Source: Aquanectria penicillioides (lineage: Eukaryota; Ascomycota; Sordariomycetes; Hypocreales; Nectriaceae). From it: a stretch of DNA of 64,000 nucleotides. Both the position numbers and the translations under genes were made by a program. Below are positions 1 through 11,761 of this stretch, piece after piece (within the stretch, counting starts at the first letter, position 1; each line of letters starts with the position of its first letter). The notes under the pieces are model-generated. The model made no database searches. It was given only the letters and a program-made list of their open reading frames with translations, and was not told the DNA's origin. The stretch covers positions 253,001-317,000 of the forward strand of contig PYIU01000005.1 in NCBI GenBank assembly GCA_003415625.1, written 5' to 3'.

Positions 1-3000
1 CTGCTTTGGCAATTTTAACATGGGTCGTTCCGATATCAGCAATGTTGAACGGTGATGTCCACTGGTTGTTAACGCCAGGATAGCACAGGCAGAGTTGCTT
101 ATCGCGAGACTTTTGCAAGAAGTGAAGGGGCTGAAGGGATCCAGGTCCCAGAGTGAGGTAGCCTGATGAACTAGACTCTCGGATAAGAATCTCTTCACCA
201 AGCTTGTTTCGCAACACGAATCGTGGGGCCAATGTGACAACCTTAGTCATCTTGTATTTGCCCTCTCCAGATTTGACTGTGATTCCAACGTGGATCTCTC
301 GGTTCTTGTTGGGAGAGTTAAGGACGACCTCGGATGTGCTACCAATAGCATCGAAACTCTGAGGCTTACTCCACTCCGAGTCTGCCACCTTCAACAACGC
401 TCGGTTGCGATGATCATCGTTTCCGAAAGAGAACATGAATGGCAATGCCTTGGGGCGATCTTGGTCAGAGGTGTCCATGAGAGGGAACTGGCCGGCTGCG
501 GGTTTAGCCTGTTGTAGGAAGCCCTTGGCCCTGACTCTGAGATCAACGCCCGTCTTGTTCAAGACGACATAGGGGCTGTAAACCGTGACCTTAAACGCGC
601 CGCCACTGTTTGGGATCTTGAAGTAGTGCAGGCTAAGGTTCAGAGGCAGGCCTTGATCATCTTTGACAATGATTTTGCCCTCCTTCCTGAAATCTTCGTT
701 ACTTCCAGGATTGATGATAGCGAAGTCGCTCGGCTTGAATACAGTGTCTTGCATGTCAACACTGAGCAGTAGGAGGTGAGATAGTTGTACAACATGGACA
801 GGGCTGACACCACCCTTTCTCAAGAAGTTTGTCCAATCCTTCTTGGTGTTCTTGTCGTAGATTCGGTATTTGAAATCGTACGGCAACAAATTCTCAAGGG
901 TAACAGGCGCAGATAGCTTGACCCTCATATATGGATATTGTCTTATGCGGTTAGTACATCGAGAGTAATTTTGTCAAGGATGAACTTACTTTGTCAAAGG
1001 GTTTGCCTTGTCATAATAGGCATGAACTTGGAAGTAAAAAGGATCGCCGTTGTCTCCCCGGCATTCCACTTGCCGGGTTTGCCTCTTGAGCAAGTCTCCC
1101 CACCACAGACGCTCCGAGCTCCAATGGTATCCGAATCCACCATCCGGTCGAACCAGCAACTTCTTTTCGAAGGCAGCTCCAACCGGAGCAGGGCGGGAGT
1201 CTCCGGGAGCAATCTTCTCGATCTTGAGGAGATGGCCTTCATTTGGATCATAGATGCCCAGCTCAACTGGAATCTGTGTTGAGTTCTCAACAAGGAGAGG
1301 AGAACGGAATGTGACATATTTGACGTTGTCGGTTCCAAGCTCAACGTCCACACAGAGTCGGTGCAGAACTTTGTCGGCCTTGGGGCGCAGGCCATACAAA
1401 AACTCACCCTCACGATTCAGTCTGACATTCTTCACGGGGTCAAATCCACTGCCCTCGAGTTGAATGCTGACATATGTCTGGTTAGATTCAGTGAGGAGGT
1501 TTTCTCGCATCTTCTCCCAGTGCTCGAAGCTCCAGGGGCCTTCGTTACCATCCTCCAGTCGGAGAGTAATGGGCTCGTCGCTGGTTGGACTCTTCGAGTT
1601 CACAACCACATCAAATCCGGTGTAGTTCCTGATTCTGTAAGGCGCCTCCACGCCTCGTGGCTTATCCAAAACATCCTGCTCGGTAGTCAAAAAGTCGAAC
1701 GATTTAGAAGCAAGTGCAATAGAAGCTGTCGTGATTGTTACATCAAAAGCCTTCTTAGATGCAACATCTACCGATAGGAGTCCTGATACCGGCTCCTTAG
1801 CGACGCCAAATCCAACCTGCCATGGCTCCAGCAAGGGCTCCCAACTCGACTTGGAAAAGTTGTATACATTCGAATAAAGATCAATGGCAGTTTCGGCCTT
1901 TAGATTTGAGGACCAATTTTCCGCTGATGCCTTAAAGTTCTTAACGCCGATATCAAGGATGGGAAGTTCGTGTAGATCACCAATCAGAACGATGCGAACT
2001 CCCTCCACTGCTGCCGACAACATTTCACGCCTAGGCCGGGCAACCTGCTGAGACTGGCTGGGTGGTGCTTCAATAGCCGAATGAGATTGGTTGCCTCTTG
2101 ATTTTGCTCCCGTGGTAGATTGACCCTTGCCGCTGGAACTTCGTTGTTTGAGCCCAGCATTCCGCAACTCTCGCGCCTTCTGTTCAGCATGAGTCTCCTT
2201 TGGTGGTGCAGCCTCTCCTGCAGAGAGCTCACTGGCTTTGCTCAGAATTTGGAGTGCGAGCAGAATATCACGCAGCGCGAGTCGTAGAATGAGAGGTTCG
2301 ACATCAAAATGAATGTTTGTGTCATCTGGATTTGTGTTGTCCATACTCAATTGGATCGAAAAGTCGTCGATGATTCTCAGCCGGGATGTTTCAAACTTGT
2401 CCATCCGACACAAGAACATTCCAGTTTCAGAGACTTGGAAGGTCAATGCATGCTGTTTGGACAGAAGTACCTGGCGGATTCCCAGGACAATAGCCTCAGA
2501 ACTCGAGTTGAGCGGATTTGCGATCAGGATGACCTGAGCATCAACCAAGTTGAGTCGGAAAGCAATGTTCATGGGTGGCTGAGGTTCCTGCTCAGGTACG
2601 TCGGTGCTATGTCGCCTTGAAGCTTCGGATCGAGTTTTGCGTGACTCGGCTCCAGTGAAGGTGACTTGCATAGAGTCGGTGTCCGATTCATCTGGTGTTT
2701 CAAGGATGCTTTCGTCATCGATAGGTCTAGCTTCATCGACAGCCAATCCCTCTAGAGCGAACCGCTGAATGGCAAAGAGGTAGTCCAGCGCGAAGATAAC
2801 TCGAGGGCTGTCTATCGTGGCCATGGCAATGACATTTCGTTCCACTCCACCTGACATAGTAACGCTTGCCATGAGCTGCTGAACATCCTTATTCGAGGAG
2901 GACATGATACGGCGGAATTTGTTAGTCTCACGAGGGCGACTATCATAAATAGTGAACGATCGAATCAGCAGTTCCGCCTCCAGCGATCCATCAGACAACA

Positions 3001-6000
3001 TCCTTGTCTTGACCCTGGTCTCATCCAGGGAGAAGCGTGATAGACTAGATTCGGTCAGGTCGCCCACTGGCTCATCTGCTTCGGCCATGATCAGCTCCAA
3101 TCCGACAGTGTTAACACGCCAAACCAGATCCAGCTTTGTCCATGTCTGACCAAGTGATCCCAGCTCGGGTCCAAGGTCAACCAACGTTTGATCATCATTG
3201 GAGCCCTTATCGGGAGAAATTGTTCGAGCCCGTTTCAGAGTTCCTTCGTCAACGGCCTTTGCTGCTTCAGCCTCACCATCGCCGCCCTCGCCAGCAAATG
3301 CTGCTGGAACTGACTTGGAAATTTCCATGAGGAACTTAAGTTGATACTGGGTCAACCGGAGTTTAATGTCCGACATTGTCCCTTCAACCTCCGTATCGGG
3401 TCTTTTAGCGCCAGGCTTGTGCTCAGCGTAAGTGATCTTGAACCCGAGATCCACGTGGTCAATCATTTCCAGCTCCTCGGACCTGTCTTCGGAATAATGG
3501 AAGTCGGAGGTGAGCCTGATATTGCGGATTCCAGCGGAAATCTTCATCGCAATCTCGGAGTCCTCACTATCGTCAAGTGGAGTAAACTTGTTCTGAGCAT
3601 AGATTTCACCCAGGTAAGCCGTGATGAGGTCACGCTTGGGTCGGCCAGGGATGACGACACGAGGGAACACGACGATGGGTGTCTTTACCACGACATCAAA
3701 TTGGAATCGGCTTGGGCTTTGTTGTAGCTGGTTGGCTTGGTTCATGGCAGCTTGTCGTGCAGCATTGTACAGGGCTTGCATCCTTCCAAACTTGACGAGG
3801 AAGTCGATGATCTTCCGGAACGGCTCTTCTAAAAAGTTGACCTTCACGGAACCAGCTCGAAGGAAAATGGAGCTGTCGTATCCGGGGTATGCCTTTGGGT
3901 TGGTGGGATCAAAGGTCTCATACCGGAAATCGGCGAGGTCGTCGCCCTGGATAGTAACCAACTGCCGAAGGTTCGAGTCTTCCGGCACGCCCAGGTTCAC
4001 GTCGTCAACAAGAGAAAGGTCACCCAGCCTAGCAGAGATGCGCATAGTCCTTCCGCGAAGGAATATACCTGCATCAGCCTTGTTAAATGACAAGGTGGCC
4101 AACCGGATACCATCATTATTCAGAATCAACCGAATACTCTTGAGGTCAACCTTGACCCTGATGGCTCCAGCATTGGCATTCTGCTGGGCCTGTGAAGGCT
4201 CCACTGCCGTCTCGGCGCCTTTTGAATCTGTGTGCGGAACGTCGGCGATGGCCTTTTGCGGGGATTGCTGTTCGTTACCGCCGGTAAATGTGATAAGAAT
4301 GAAGTCCAAAAGGGTCAGCAAGGTCTTCCTCGTGACGATGAGGTTAATTGTAGATATAGCGGCCGTAACATTTGTCTCTATTCCTTCATAAACTGGCATG
4401 AACTCTGGAGAAAGTCGGTTGACCTTGATATACTTGACGTGGACGAGGCTGCGTCCCTCCTTCAGGTCATCCCTATCGCCTGAAGAGACAATAGCCTTAA
4501 ACTCCTCGGGCGGGTTGTCAACAAAGTCGTCAACCGTCACAGAGCCCAGGGACACCTCAGCTGCCATATCGAAAGGCCGAGTGTAGAACTCCAGGTCAAA
4601 GCGTTCAGCGACCAACTCTACGAGAAGAGCATCTGGCTTTTCTCTATCAGGATCGCTTCGATATAGTGAACCCTTGAGCGTATCAACCTTGAACTTGAAC
4701 TCGAAGCTACGCTGTTGGATTCGAAGTTGCTCGGCATCGGCACCATCGGTCGCATCTTCAAAATTGTCGTCGTCGTCATCCATGTCATCCAGGACCACGG
4801 CAGTCGATGGTTGCATAAAGGGGAATGGGGTAGACTGCCGCCTGTCGCGCGTAACCTTTTGTACTGACGTGCTGGATGCATCACTGAGGACACGAGGTCG
4901 AGAGGGCTCATCTTGCTCATCAAGCAGTGTTGGTTCCGCTAGACCATCAGTTCCAAATTTAGGGATCGCCACATCAATAATCCTCATCAAGTTTTTATAC
5001 TTTGAGTCTGAGACGGTAGCATGAAGCATGGGCATATGTCCTGAGACCTTCAGCTTGGTCAAGTTGGGCGCTTTAGGTAAGATAGATGTCTCGACCACGA
5101 AATCGACATTTATACGTTCGACGACGTGGAGGCGTGTCTCATCATCCTTCTCAACTAGTTGGGCCTTGGTCTCTGTGATAGATGGACCAATGAGCACTTG
5201 GGTTGATGTCAATTTGACAATGAATTTGTCGTACATAACCGACTCCAGCCGTTTGAGGTCCTCATCGCTGTAAGCCTGGTTTTGTTTCGACTGTATCTCC
5301 TTCATTGTAGCCTGGTCGACTAGTTGACTGTTGACGTGAATATGACCAGCATCGACGATCAAACACGTCGAGTCCCGAGTGGTGATGCTAACAGGCACGA
5401 TTATGAGTGGTGCTTGGAGGTCAAGCTCGGCATTGATGGTCTTGTGTTCCTCCAGAGCAAACTCAAGACCCGCCCGGGTTTGCTCACGGAAGCCTTCCAC
5501 TGTGGCTCCTGCCGTCTCCATCAAAGCATTGATGGACTCCATGTGCCGCTCGGGAGGCCTAAAGAAATCGGCAATTCCAACAACAAAGTTGGGGTTCCAG
5601 ACGACCTCGAGGGGCTTCATTGTACCGACAATGGCAATATCGCCTTCGCGTTCAATGGGGTTTTGCTCAATCTCAAACTGGAAGAATGGGTCATCCTCGG
5701 TCTTCTCCAACTCAGCTAAGGAGAGCCTCTTGCGCTTCTTAGTGTCGGGGGCATCCTTGACACGCACAATCTCAGGGTACAAGCTATCAAGAGTAGTGCC
5801 ATCATTGACTCGCAACCCTCCAAGGCTGATGTTGGCAAGGAAAGAGTCCTTCCTTTGTAGTGCCTTGGCCTTGAACACATCAAAGTGAAGACTGAGAAGA
5901 TCCATAGCATTGCCGTGGGGGCCTTTTTTTAGGGTGAAACTACCAGTGCTCAAGGATGTTTCAATGCACATCTTGACAGCCTCTCGTGGCATGTCTACTT

Positions 6001-7447
6001 CTTCGGCAATGGCGTTCCTTTCATCCCAGTCAATAACTTCGTACAGCTCTTTGCGCTGTTCTTCGGTAATCTGGGTGTTTTCGCCATTCTCTTCGACGTT
6101 TTCTTGGGGTTTGGTGCCCCACATCCAAGAGATCCAACCTTGCTGTTGCTGTTGCTGGGGCTGCCTCTTGAGGGCTTCGGCATTTTCTTTTTTGAGTTGG
6201 TTTCGGGCTAGTGATCGCCAGAATCTTAGGTCCTCGTAGCCAAGTTTCTTCTCCAGCGCTTGCATATCTGTGTCTTCCTCAGGTGTGAACTGCTGCTGCT
6301 GTTTTCTCTTCTTGAAGAGTTCAATATATCGCCTACGATCATCCCGCCTTTCGCGGAAGTAATCCCAGGACCAGCGTCGGTTCTTCTCGTGGATCTTGGA
6401 GAGGACAGCGTTGCCTGCAAATTTGAACCAAGCGCGGGGGTCTTCCTTCGGAGTGACTCCCTTAGGCTGGAACTTCTTGTACTCTTGGTGGCGAATGAAG
6501 TAATGGAAGAGATCTACCATCATCAGTGCATCTCTGTACTGGTCATCGTCTAATACGAGACCAATCTCTTCAAACAACAGGTTCGCTTTGAATTTGGGGA
6601 CGAGAATGTCGCCAGACTTGTCCAACTCGATCTTGGCCTGGCCACTGACGGGCTTGAGAATAAACTGGTGGGTCGAGTTCGAATCAACGCTTTGTCCAAT
6701 CATGCTCTTGAATTTCGTCAACATTTCATCGTGGGGGAGCATTTCGTGATCGGGGGTAGAGGCTTCTCGGCCAGTCCCAAGGAGCTCTGAGTCTGTGTTC
6801 CAGTAAACTGCAAGGGCACCGAGGGTCGCCAGCTTGTGGGTTACCGAGGTAGAGTCTTGGATGAAAGTCGGCGCCCACTTTCCATCGGTACTGACAGCGC
6901 TGAACTCCTCAAGAGTGACACCCAGGGCAAATGGGTGGCCGGGGGCAGAGATGGAGTCTTCGTATCGGATGTGAATATTCTTGACCTCGACCTGCAAGTT
7001 GTCGACGATTTTGGTGACCAAACTCTGGGTAAAGCTCTGGTTCTTTTGTTGCTCCTCCTGGCTCATGCCCTCCTGGTTCTTTTCCTTGAGCAACTCGGCG
7101 CTGTCGAGCTTCTCCATCTTGAGGCGTTGCTTCCGTCGTTCCTCTTCTTCTTCGTCGTACTCGGCCTCCTCCTTGGGGCTGGCCAACAGGAAAACATCTT
7201 CAATGAAGACCTTGACCGGGGCGCCGCGCAAGTTGGACCATGGGATGATGAGGGTGAGCTCGCCAAGGTGGCCCTCCATGACGTTGATGGGGAGCTTAAG
7301 CTGGTCGAGAGCCTCACGGCGGAGCTCGAGGTTGTGGAGCTTCACATCTCCGGACCAGATGCCGACTTTAAGCTGGGTAGGATCAAAGTTCTTGACATAC
7401 ATGCCCAGGAAGCGGTTGAGCAGCCCCGCGACAAGGCCTTCCAACAT
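1..7447 (-). CDS. VPS13: VPS13 family bridge-like lipid transfer protein, C-terminus cut by window edge
   Basis: The start at 7447 opens with the hallmark chorein N-terminus (MLEGLVAGLLNRFLG, then WSGDVKLHNLELR, residues 1-45). The family forms long hydrophobic-groove rods that move phospholipids at membrane contact sites (vacuole, mitochondria, prospore membrane). The reading frame is uninterrupted for 2152 codons to 990. A 48-bp intron at 942-989 has donor GTAAGT, branch ACTAAC and acceptor AAG. The frame then stays open to base 1, giving roughly 2466 residues of a family that usually exceeds 3000. The VAB/SHR-binding region therefore lies near the left edge, and the DH-like and PH-like C-terminal domains are outside the window. 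Residues around 900-930 are strongly acidic, and a Ser/Gln-rich disordered insert lies near residues 1780-1815. There are no frame breaks, unlike several neighbours. It is transcribed away from the DUF3429 gene across a 1.6-kb spacer. The identity is secure; the exact paralogue is inferred from its being the usual single fungal copy. Confidence 0.95.
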
Positions 7448-7633
7448 GCTGGCGGTTGGGAGCCGTAACCCGGGCCGGGGGAGCGAAGGGTATTATGGTG
7501 GGGGGTTCTTTATTGGGACCTCATCCGTGGCTTCGAGTGAGAATCGTGCGCGCGGGTGCCATGCGTGAGGGATCGTGGCGTGGATGTGGACGTCGTCGGC
7601 GGGCGGCTCACGCGTGAGCTGGCGAGCCAGGCA

Positions 7634-7657
7634 GGCGTAGGCGTAGGCGTAGGCGTA
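7634..7657. repeat. GGCGTA x4 tandem hexamer
   Basis: Four exact head-to-tail copies of GGCGTA lie in the VPS13 upstream region. This is a simple tandem repeat with no evident coding role. Confidence 0.9.
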
Positions 7658-8647
7658 GGTGTAGAGGGGTCGGGACGGGGTGAGAATCGGAATCGGAATC
7701 TCGACTCGAGTCGGCGACTGGCGGGCAGAAACTCTGTGGGAGCCGCACTGCGCGCGCAGAGGGGTTCCAGCAGTTCGGGCGGTAGACGTTCTCGAAGGGA
7801 ATTGTTTTTGCTTTGTTTTGTTTTGCCCGAGTGCGATATGCGGGATTGTTGCGAACTGAACAGGTGGACTCGAGTTCCCAGCTCGAGTTGGTTGCAGAAC
7901 AGTTCCAGGTTGTGCGTCACCTCAGCAAAAGTGGGAAGGAACAGCAGCTCAGCCCAACCCAGCAAGGCGTGGCCTTGTATCATGTATGACGCTGATGGAT
8001 GGATGCCCCAGGTCCTAGGACGAGCCAGCCCCAACAGACCAGCGAGGTACAAGGCTCCACATAGCGTCGCGGGCGGAGAGCCATGTACCGATCATCCAGC
8101 GGGGCGGTTCTTGGCGGGCTTCTGCTCTGTGAATTGTTTGGTCGATCACTTGGTAGAGAGCGAGCAGTCTAGCCTACAGTGATGTTTTTGGGGGGAGGGG
8201 GAGGGGGGAGGGGACGATTGGGCACTTGGGCCACTGAGGAGACTCCAAGGTGGGGCGTTTTAGGCCTTCTCCAGAGGGGCTCCAGAAGGCAGACAGCTAC
8301 TGTTTCAGGCCTAAAGTGCCCAGTTCAACCCAAAGTCTACATTTTGGCTTTGGGGGGTTCCGCAGCGCGTTGGAGCTATGACAACCCAGGCACATGGGTG
8401 TCGATCGGCCAGCGGCACGATCCGCGAAACATGACGGTATTTGTGATTGAATCCTTCGATTCTCTTGCGAAGCCTTGAGTCGACAGTCGCGGCATTGCGA
8501 CCTCCTCGGCCTCGCGCGATTTTTGCGTTCTTTTTGCACTCCATCTCGCTTCATCTTTTTGTAATATACTTCTAACCCTTATCCCAACAGTAGGAATACT
8601 CCCGGCTCAAGCCATGCAGACATACCTATTTACAGGTAACCCCCAGC

Positions 8648-8703
8648 TGACTCAGACACTTCCGCCTCCAGCACCAACCATATTGCGTAGCAACATGACG
8701 TCA
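8648..8703. promoter_or_regulatory. AP-1/Gcn4-like site plus CRE palindrome
   Basis: TGACTCA at 8648-8654 is the consensus for Gcn4/CPC1 or AP-1 bZIP factors. TGACGTCA at 8696-8703 is the full CRE/ATF palindrome. They lie 41 bp apart and about 320-380 bp upstream of the DUF3429 start. The matches are exact, but the regulatory function is inferred. Confidence 0.4.
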
Positions 8704-9025
8704 CGACTTCTCCTCAAGCTTCATCATCACCGACCATCACAACCGTCTTAAGCCAGGTAGGCCACAGCGATGATGTCGACGTCACAGGATCGTTTCCAGG
8801 TTCAGGAATGGAATTCAATTGGGAAGTCTCCTGTTGTGCAACAGGATTTTTGGGGAATTATCGTCAACTGCCTGTCTTGTGTAGGTGTAGCGTATCCAAT
8901 TCAAAGTTATATATTCCATCGAGATCTGTCCATGACCACTCGATGCCACATCCTGAAGCACGCGTCAATGAAATAGTAGACAGAAATCATTACATTTTTC
9001 TCCAGTTCGAATCATATAGACCAAC

Positions 9026-10423
9026 ATGTTCCGTGCGTCTCAATCGCTAGTCAAATTCGCCCCTCGAGCTCGCTCCCTGGCATGTGCCGCTATCCGATTC
9101 CCTCATTCCGGCTCTCCTTCAACATGCCGCACGGCGTTGTTCTCCAGCAAACCGCCGCCCCCGCACCAGCCTATCGGCCGGGAAGATGTGGAAAAGAATG
9201 CGCGAGAGAAGCTCAAGTCCGATCCAAGCGCCGTCTCCACGCAAAGTTCAGTTCGCCATGTCAATGAGGAGTCGCAGGCGCCGCAGGCAGAACACAGCAT
9301 GAGTGCCGAAATAATGCGAGATGTTGTATGTCTCAGCTCACCACCTCCCATGTTTCCCAATGCATTTTTTAGTCAAACTAACAGAGGTTAGAGTGCAATC
9401 AAAGATACCTTCCAGTTCAGAGACGTGCCTCGCCAATCCCACATCCTCGGTCTCGCTGGCACTTTGCCTTATTTTGGCACATCACTCTCAACCTTATTTC
9501 TAGCTTGGGACTTGAGCAAGGAATGGCCGACCGGGAATTCCTTTTACGATTCCGTACTAGTCGATCATGAGACTGCGAGATACCTACTGAGCATTATTGA
9601 GCCAGTCCAACTTGGGTATGGAGCCGTCATCATCTCCTTTCTTGGTGCAATCCACTGGGTAAGTTGTATTCATCGACGCACCGCAGCGCACCTGACAGAG
9701 AACGTGAATTAACCATCACCATTATAGGGCTTGGAGTACGCCGAAAAGCAGCCTCATCCTGAGCGTACCCGCTTCCGTTATGGAGTCGGTCTCGCCGCCT
9801 CCGTCATCGCCTGGCCGAGTCTCCTTATGTCAGCCGAGTACGCATTGACTACACAGTTCATGGCATTTGTTGCACTCTACTTTGCGGACTCTCGTGCCTC
9901 AACACGCGGCTGGGCCCCTTACTGGTACGGCACATACCGATTCTTATTGACCGCCATGGTTGGATTTGCCATCTTCTTATCGTTGGTTGGCCGGGCCAAG
10001 ATAGGCCAGTCTCATAGTCTAGGCACTCACGCGCTTGAGGAACGCATCTCCACGTCAGGGATCGCCGACCGCGACACAGACTGGGCCAAGTTGGAGAAGG
10101 AAGAAAAGGAGAGAAGTAGAAAAGAGAAAAGGGAGGCTGAAAAGAAGGCTCATAAAGAAGAGCAAGAAAAGAAACAAAGGGGAGAGAAGCCAAGGCAAGT
10201 GGGCGGCAGTACGAAGAGGAGAAGGACGGAGGGGAAGAGGACAAGAGCGAAGGTGGCAAAGATGGGAGTGAGACTGAAGACAAGTCCGACGCTTAAAAAG
10301 AAGCAAATCAAGATGGTGATGAAGACCAGGAGGTTGTATCCCGCGATGCAGAGAAGCCTAACCAAGAGAAGAAAAGAGGTAAAGGCAGAGACAAGGATGG
10401 TGAGAACTAGATGGCAAGGGTGA
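9026..10423 (+). CDS. Mitochondrial DUF3429 (TMEM69-like) membrane protein, C-terminal frame uncertain
   Basis: Exons are 9026-9325, 9392-9658 and 9728 onward. Introns 9326-9391 (GTATGT, CTAAC) and 9659-9727 (GTAAGT) are both phase 0. The first 45 residues are rich in Arg, Ser and Ala with almost no acidic residues, as in a mitochondrial presequence. The core (about residues 110-270) carries the DUF3429 signature region (HILGLAGTLPYFGTSLST; IEPVQLGYGAVIISFLGAIHWG) and about four to five membrane segments, so an inner mitochondrial membrane protein is likely. A charged coiled tail (EKEEKERSRKEKREAEKKA) follows. As sequenced, the frame becomes very basic and stops at 10423. The -1 frame from about 10156-10200 instead gives an acidic tail ending at a TAA at 10294-10296, which looks more natural after this helix. 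I suspect one missing base, and the true end may be 10296. The molecular function of the family is unknown. Confidence 0.8.
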
Positions 10424-10938
10424 GTAACGTCGGCATGGTATAAGCAAGCCTCTTTGAAGAGGCGTATCCTTATGCAGGGGAGCACCCAGAAGAGGGAACA
10501 AGGAAAAAGAAAGAAAAGCTTCCAAAATAAAACGGCGCCGATCATTGTGCAGGAGGATGCATTTCACAGTCCCCATGCTCCAGTACATGATATACAAAAA
10601 TTCCCCAAACGGGAAGTGGGTGCGCCTCAAACTCAATCACGTTGCATCAATGCACGCACAAGCGCGGCACGGTCACAGTGACAGAATCTACAAGCATAAG
10701 CAGGGTCCCTGTCGCCGAACAGCCGCGATGGCGTCTGGCGCTCGTCACGGTAGACCACTATACCGGCCATGTGGGAAAAGAGGGTACCATGGGGGCATGC
10801 CATGGCCAAATCGTATTTGTTACCTTGAGGAGCCATCCCCGCTCACCCTGGTGGCCATATGCAAGCACTCTCTGCAATGTGTTTCTACCTGTATTTCCCT
10901 TCTTCATCTACGTCTATCCAGAAACCGTCTTTCAGGAA
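10424..10938. other. Spacer between DUF3429 gene and SnoaL-like gene
   Basis: This half-kilobase spacer lies between two genes in the same orientation. In-frame codons extend upstream of the chosen start at 10939 as far as 10642, but they show no family resemblance. I treat them as leader or promoter and see nothing else of note. Confidence 0.5.
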
Positions 10939-11394
10939 ATGCCAGACTTCAAGTTGACGCAGGACTACGTCCTCGAGGCGTTTGAGCCGCTATCAGAAAC
11001 CAACAACATGGCCGTCCGCAACCGGTTCTTCACAGATTACATCGTCCCCGATGTCAAATGGACCATTACCGGCAGCGCCCACTCGCTGATCGGCACGCGG
11101 TACAACATCAAGGACCATGCCGACAAGTCCTTCAATTATCTAGGCAAACGGCTGGTCGGTCCCATCAAGTTTGTGGTGACTCGAGTTATCGTGGACGGCG
11201 ACAGGGCCGAGGATGGATGGTGGGCGTCAGTGGAAACGAGGGGCGAGGCAACTCGGCGAACGGGCCTGGACTACAACAATGAATACGTCTGGTTGACACG
11301 GTTCAATGATCAAGGGAAGATTGTCGAGATCAGAAGCTACTTTGACACAATGCTCTCAGAGCAGGTCTTGGCGGAGCCAGCAGTCGAGACGTAG
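10939..11394 (+). CDS. SnoaL/NTF2-like fold protein
   Basis: This is a 151-residue single-exon protein. I chose the ATG at 10939 because the NTF2-like fold begins directly after it (MPDFKLTQDYVLEAFEPLSE). The upstream in-frame extension to 10642 is compositionally unlike protein. The pattern is that of the SnoaL-like superfamily: a helical start, then FFTDYIVPDVKWTITGSAHS, which resembles the cone-forming strand after the helices, then paired strands ending EYVWLTRFNDQGKIVEIRSY, typical of ketosteroid isomerase-like proteins. Members are small-molecule isomerases, cyclases or dehydratases, or binding proteins. The fold alone does not tell which, and I see no residue set that assigns a reaction. 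It is convergent with the Stu2 gene. Confidence 0.75.
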   Translation: MPDFKLTQDYVLEAFEPLSETNNMAVRNRFFTDYIVPDVKWTITGSAHSLIGTRYNIKDHADKSFNYLGKRLVGPIKFVVTRVIVDGDRAEDGWWASVETRGEATRRTGLDYNNEYVWLTRFNDQGKIVEIRSYFDTMLSEQVLAEPAVET

Positions 11395-11761
11395 ATGCTC
11401 GTGGGCGGGAGGTAAAGAAGGGAGAGGGACAGCGTTGCGCAAATATATTTATGTATCTTGTAAAAAAAACTTGGTCATCAACTTCATGCATTAAACAAGG
11501 TATCTTTAACCCTTTTGCGGGTATGACGTCAAAGAACCCTCAAAATAACCTGAGCCTGGTCATGAGTCTATGGGCTCCTGTCGAAGCAAAAGCATTGGTA
11601 GTATGAGCTCAACGCCATGAAAATGCACCCAGAATTAGGACCGTACCCTAGATACGCCGGCTTTTCCTACCAACAGCCGGCAACTAATCATCATTACGCG
11701 CGGCCACACGGACAACATTCCATCCAGGTGCCTGATTGTGTCCGAAACAATCTTTTCATAC
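11395..11761. other. Convergent 3' spacer
   Basis: This is the shared 3' flank of the SnoaL-like gene (+) and the Stu2 gene (-). It includes an exact TGACGTCA palindrome at 11524-11531 whose position downstream of both genes makes a promoter role doubtful. Confidence 0.5.

Larger units (their letters stand above)
7448..9025. promoter_or_regulatory. Divergent spacer between VPS13 and the DUF3429 gene
   Basis: This 1.6-kb spacer separates two start codons pointing apart, so it should carry both promoters. It holds four tandem GGCGTA hexamers (7634-7657) and a G-rich stretch near 8188-8213. Nearer the right-hand gene are a TGACTCA heptamer (8648-8654) and an exact TGACGTCA palindrome (8696-8703). 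Open frames on both strands, including one of about 200 codons at 7556-8182, have no recognisable domain and overlap antisense frames, so I do not call them genes. Confidence 0.6.

Noticed and set aside
7556..8182. 208-codon frame between VPS13 and the DUF3429 gene
   Set aside because: Includes a hexamer repeat, is opposed by a frame of similar length, and has no domain.
10642..10938. N-terminal extension of the SnoaL-like protein
   Set aside because: The in-frame codons before 10939 do not resemble the fold, and the domain begins right after the later ATG.
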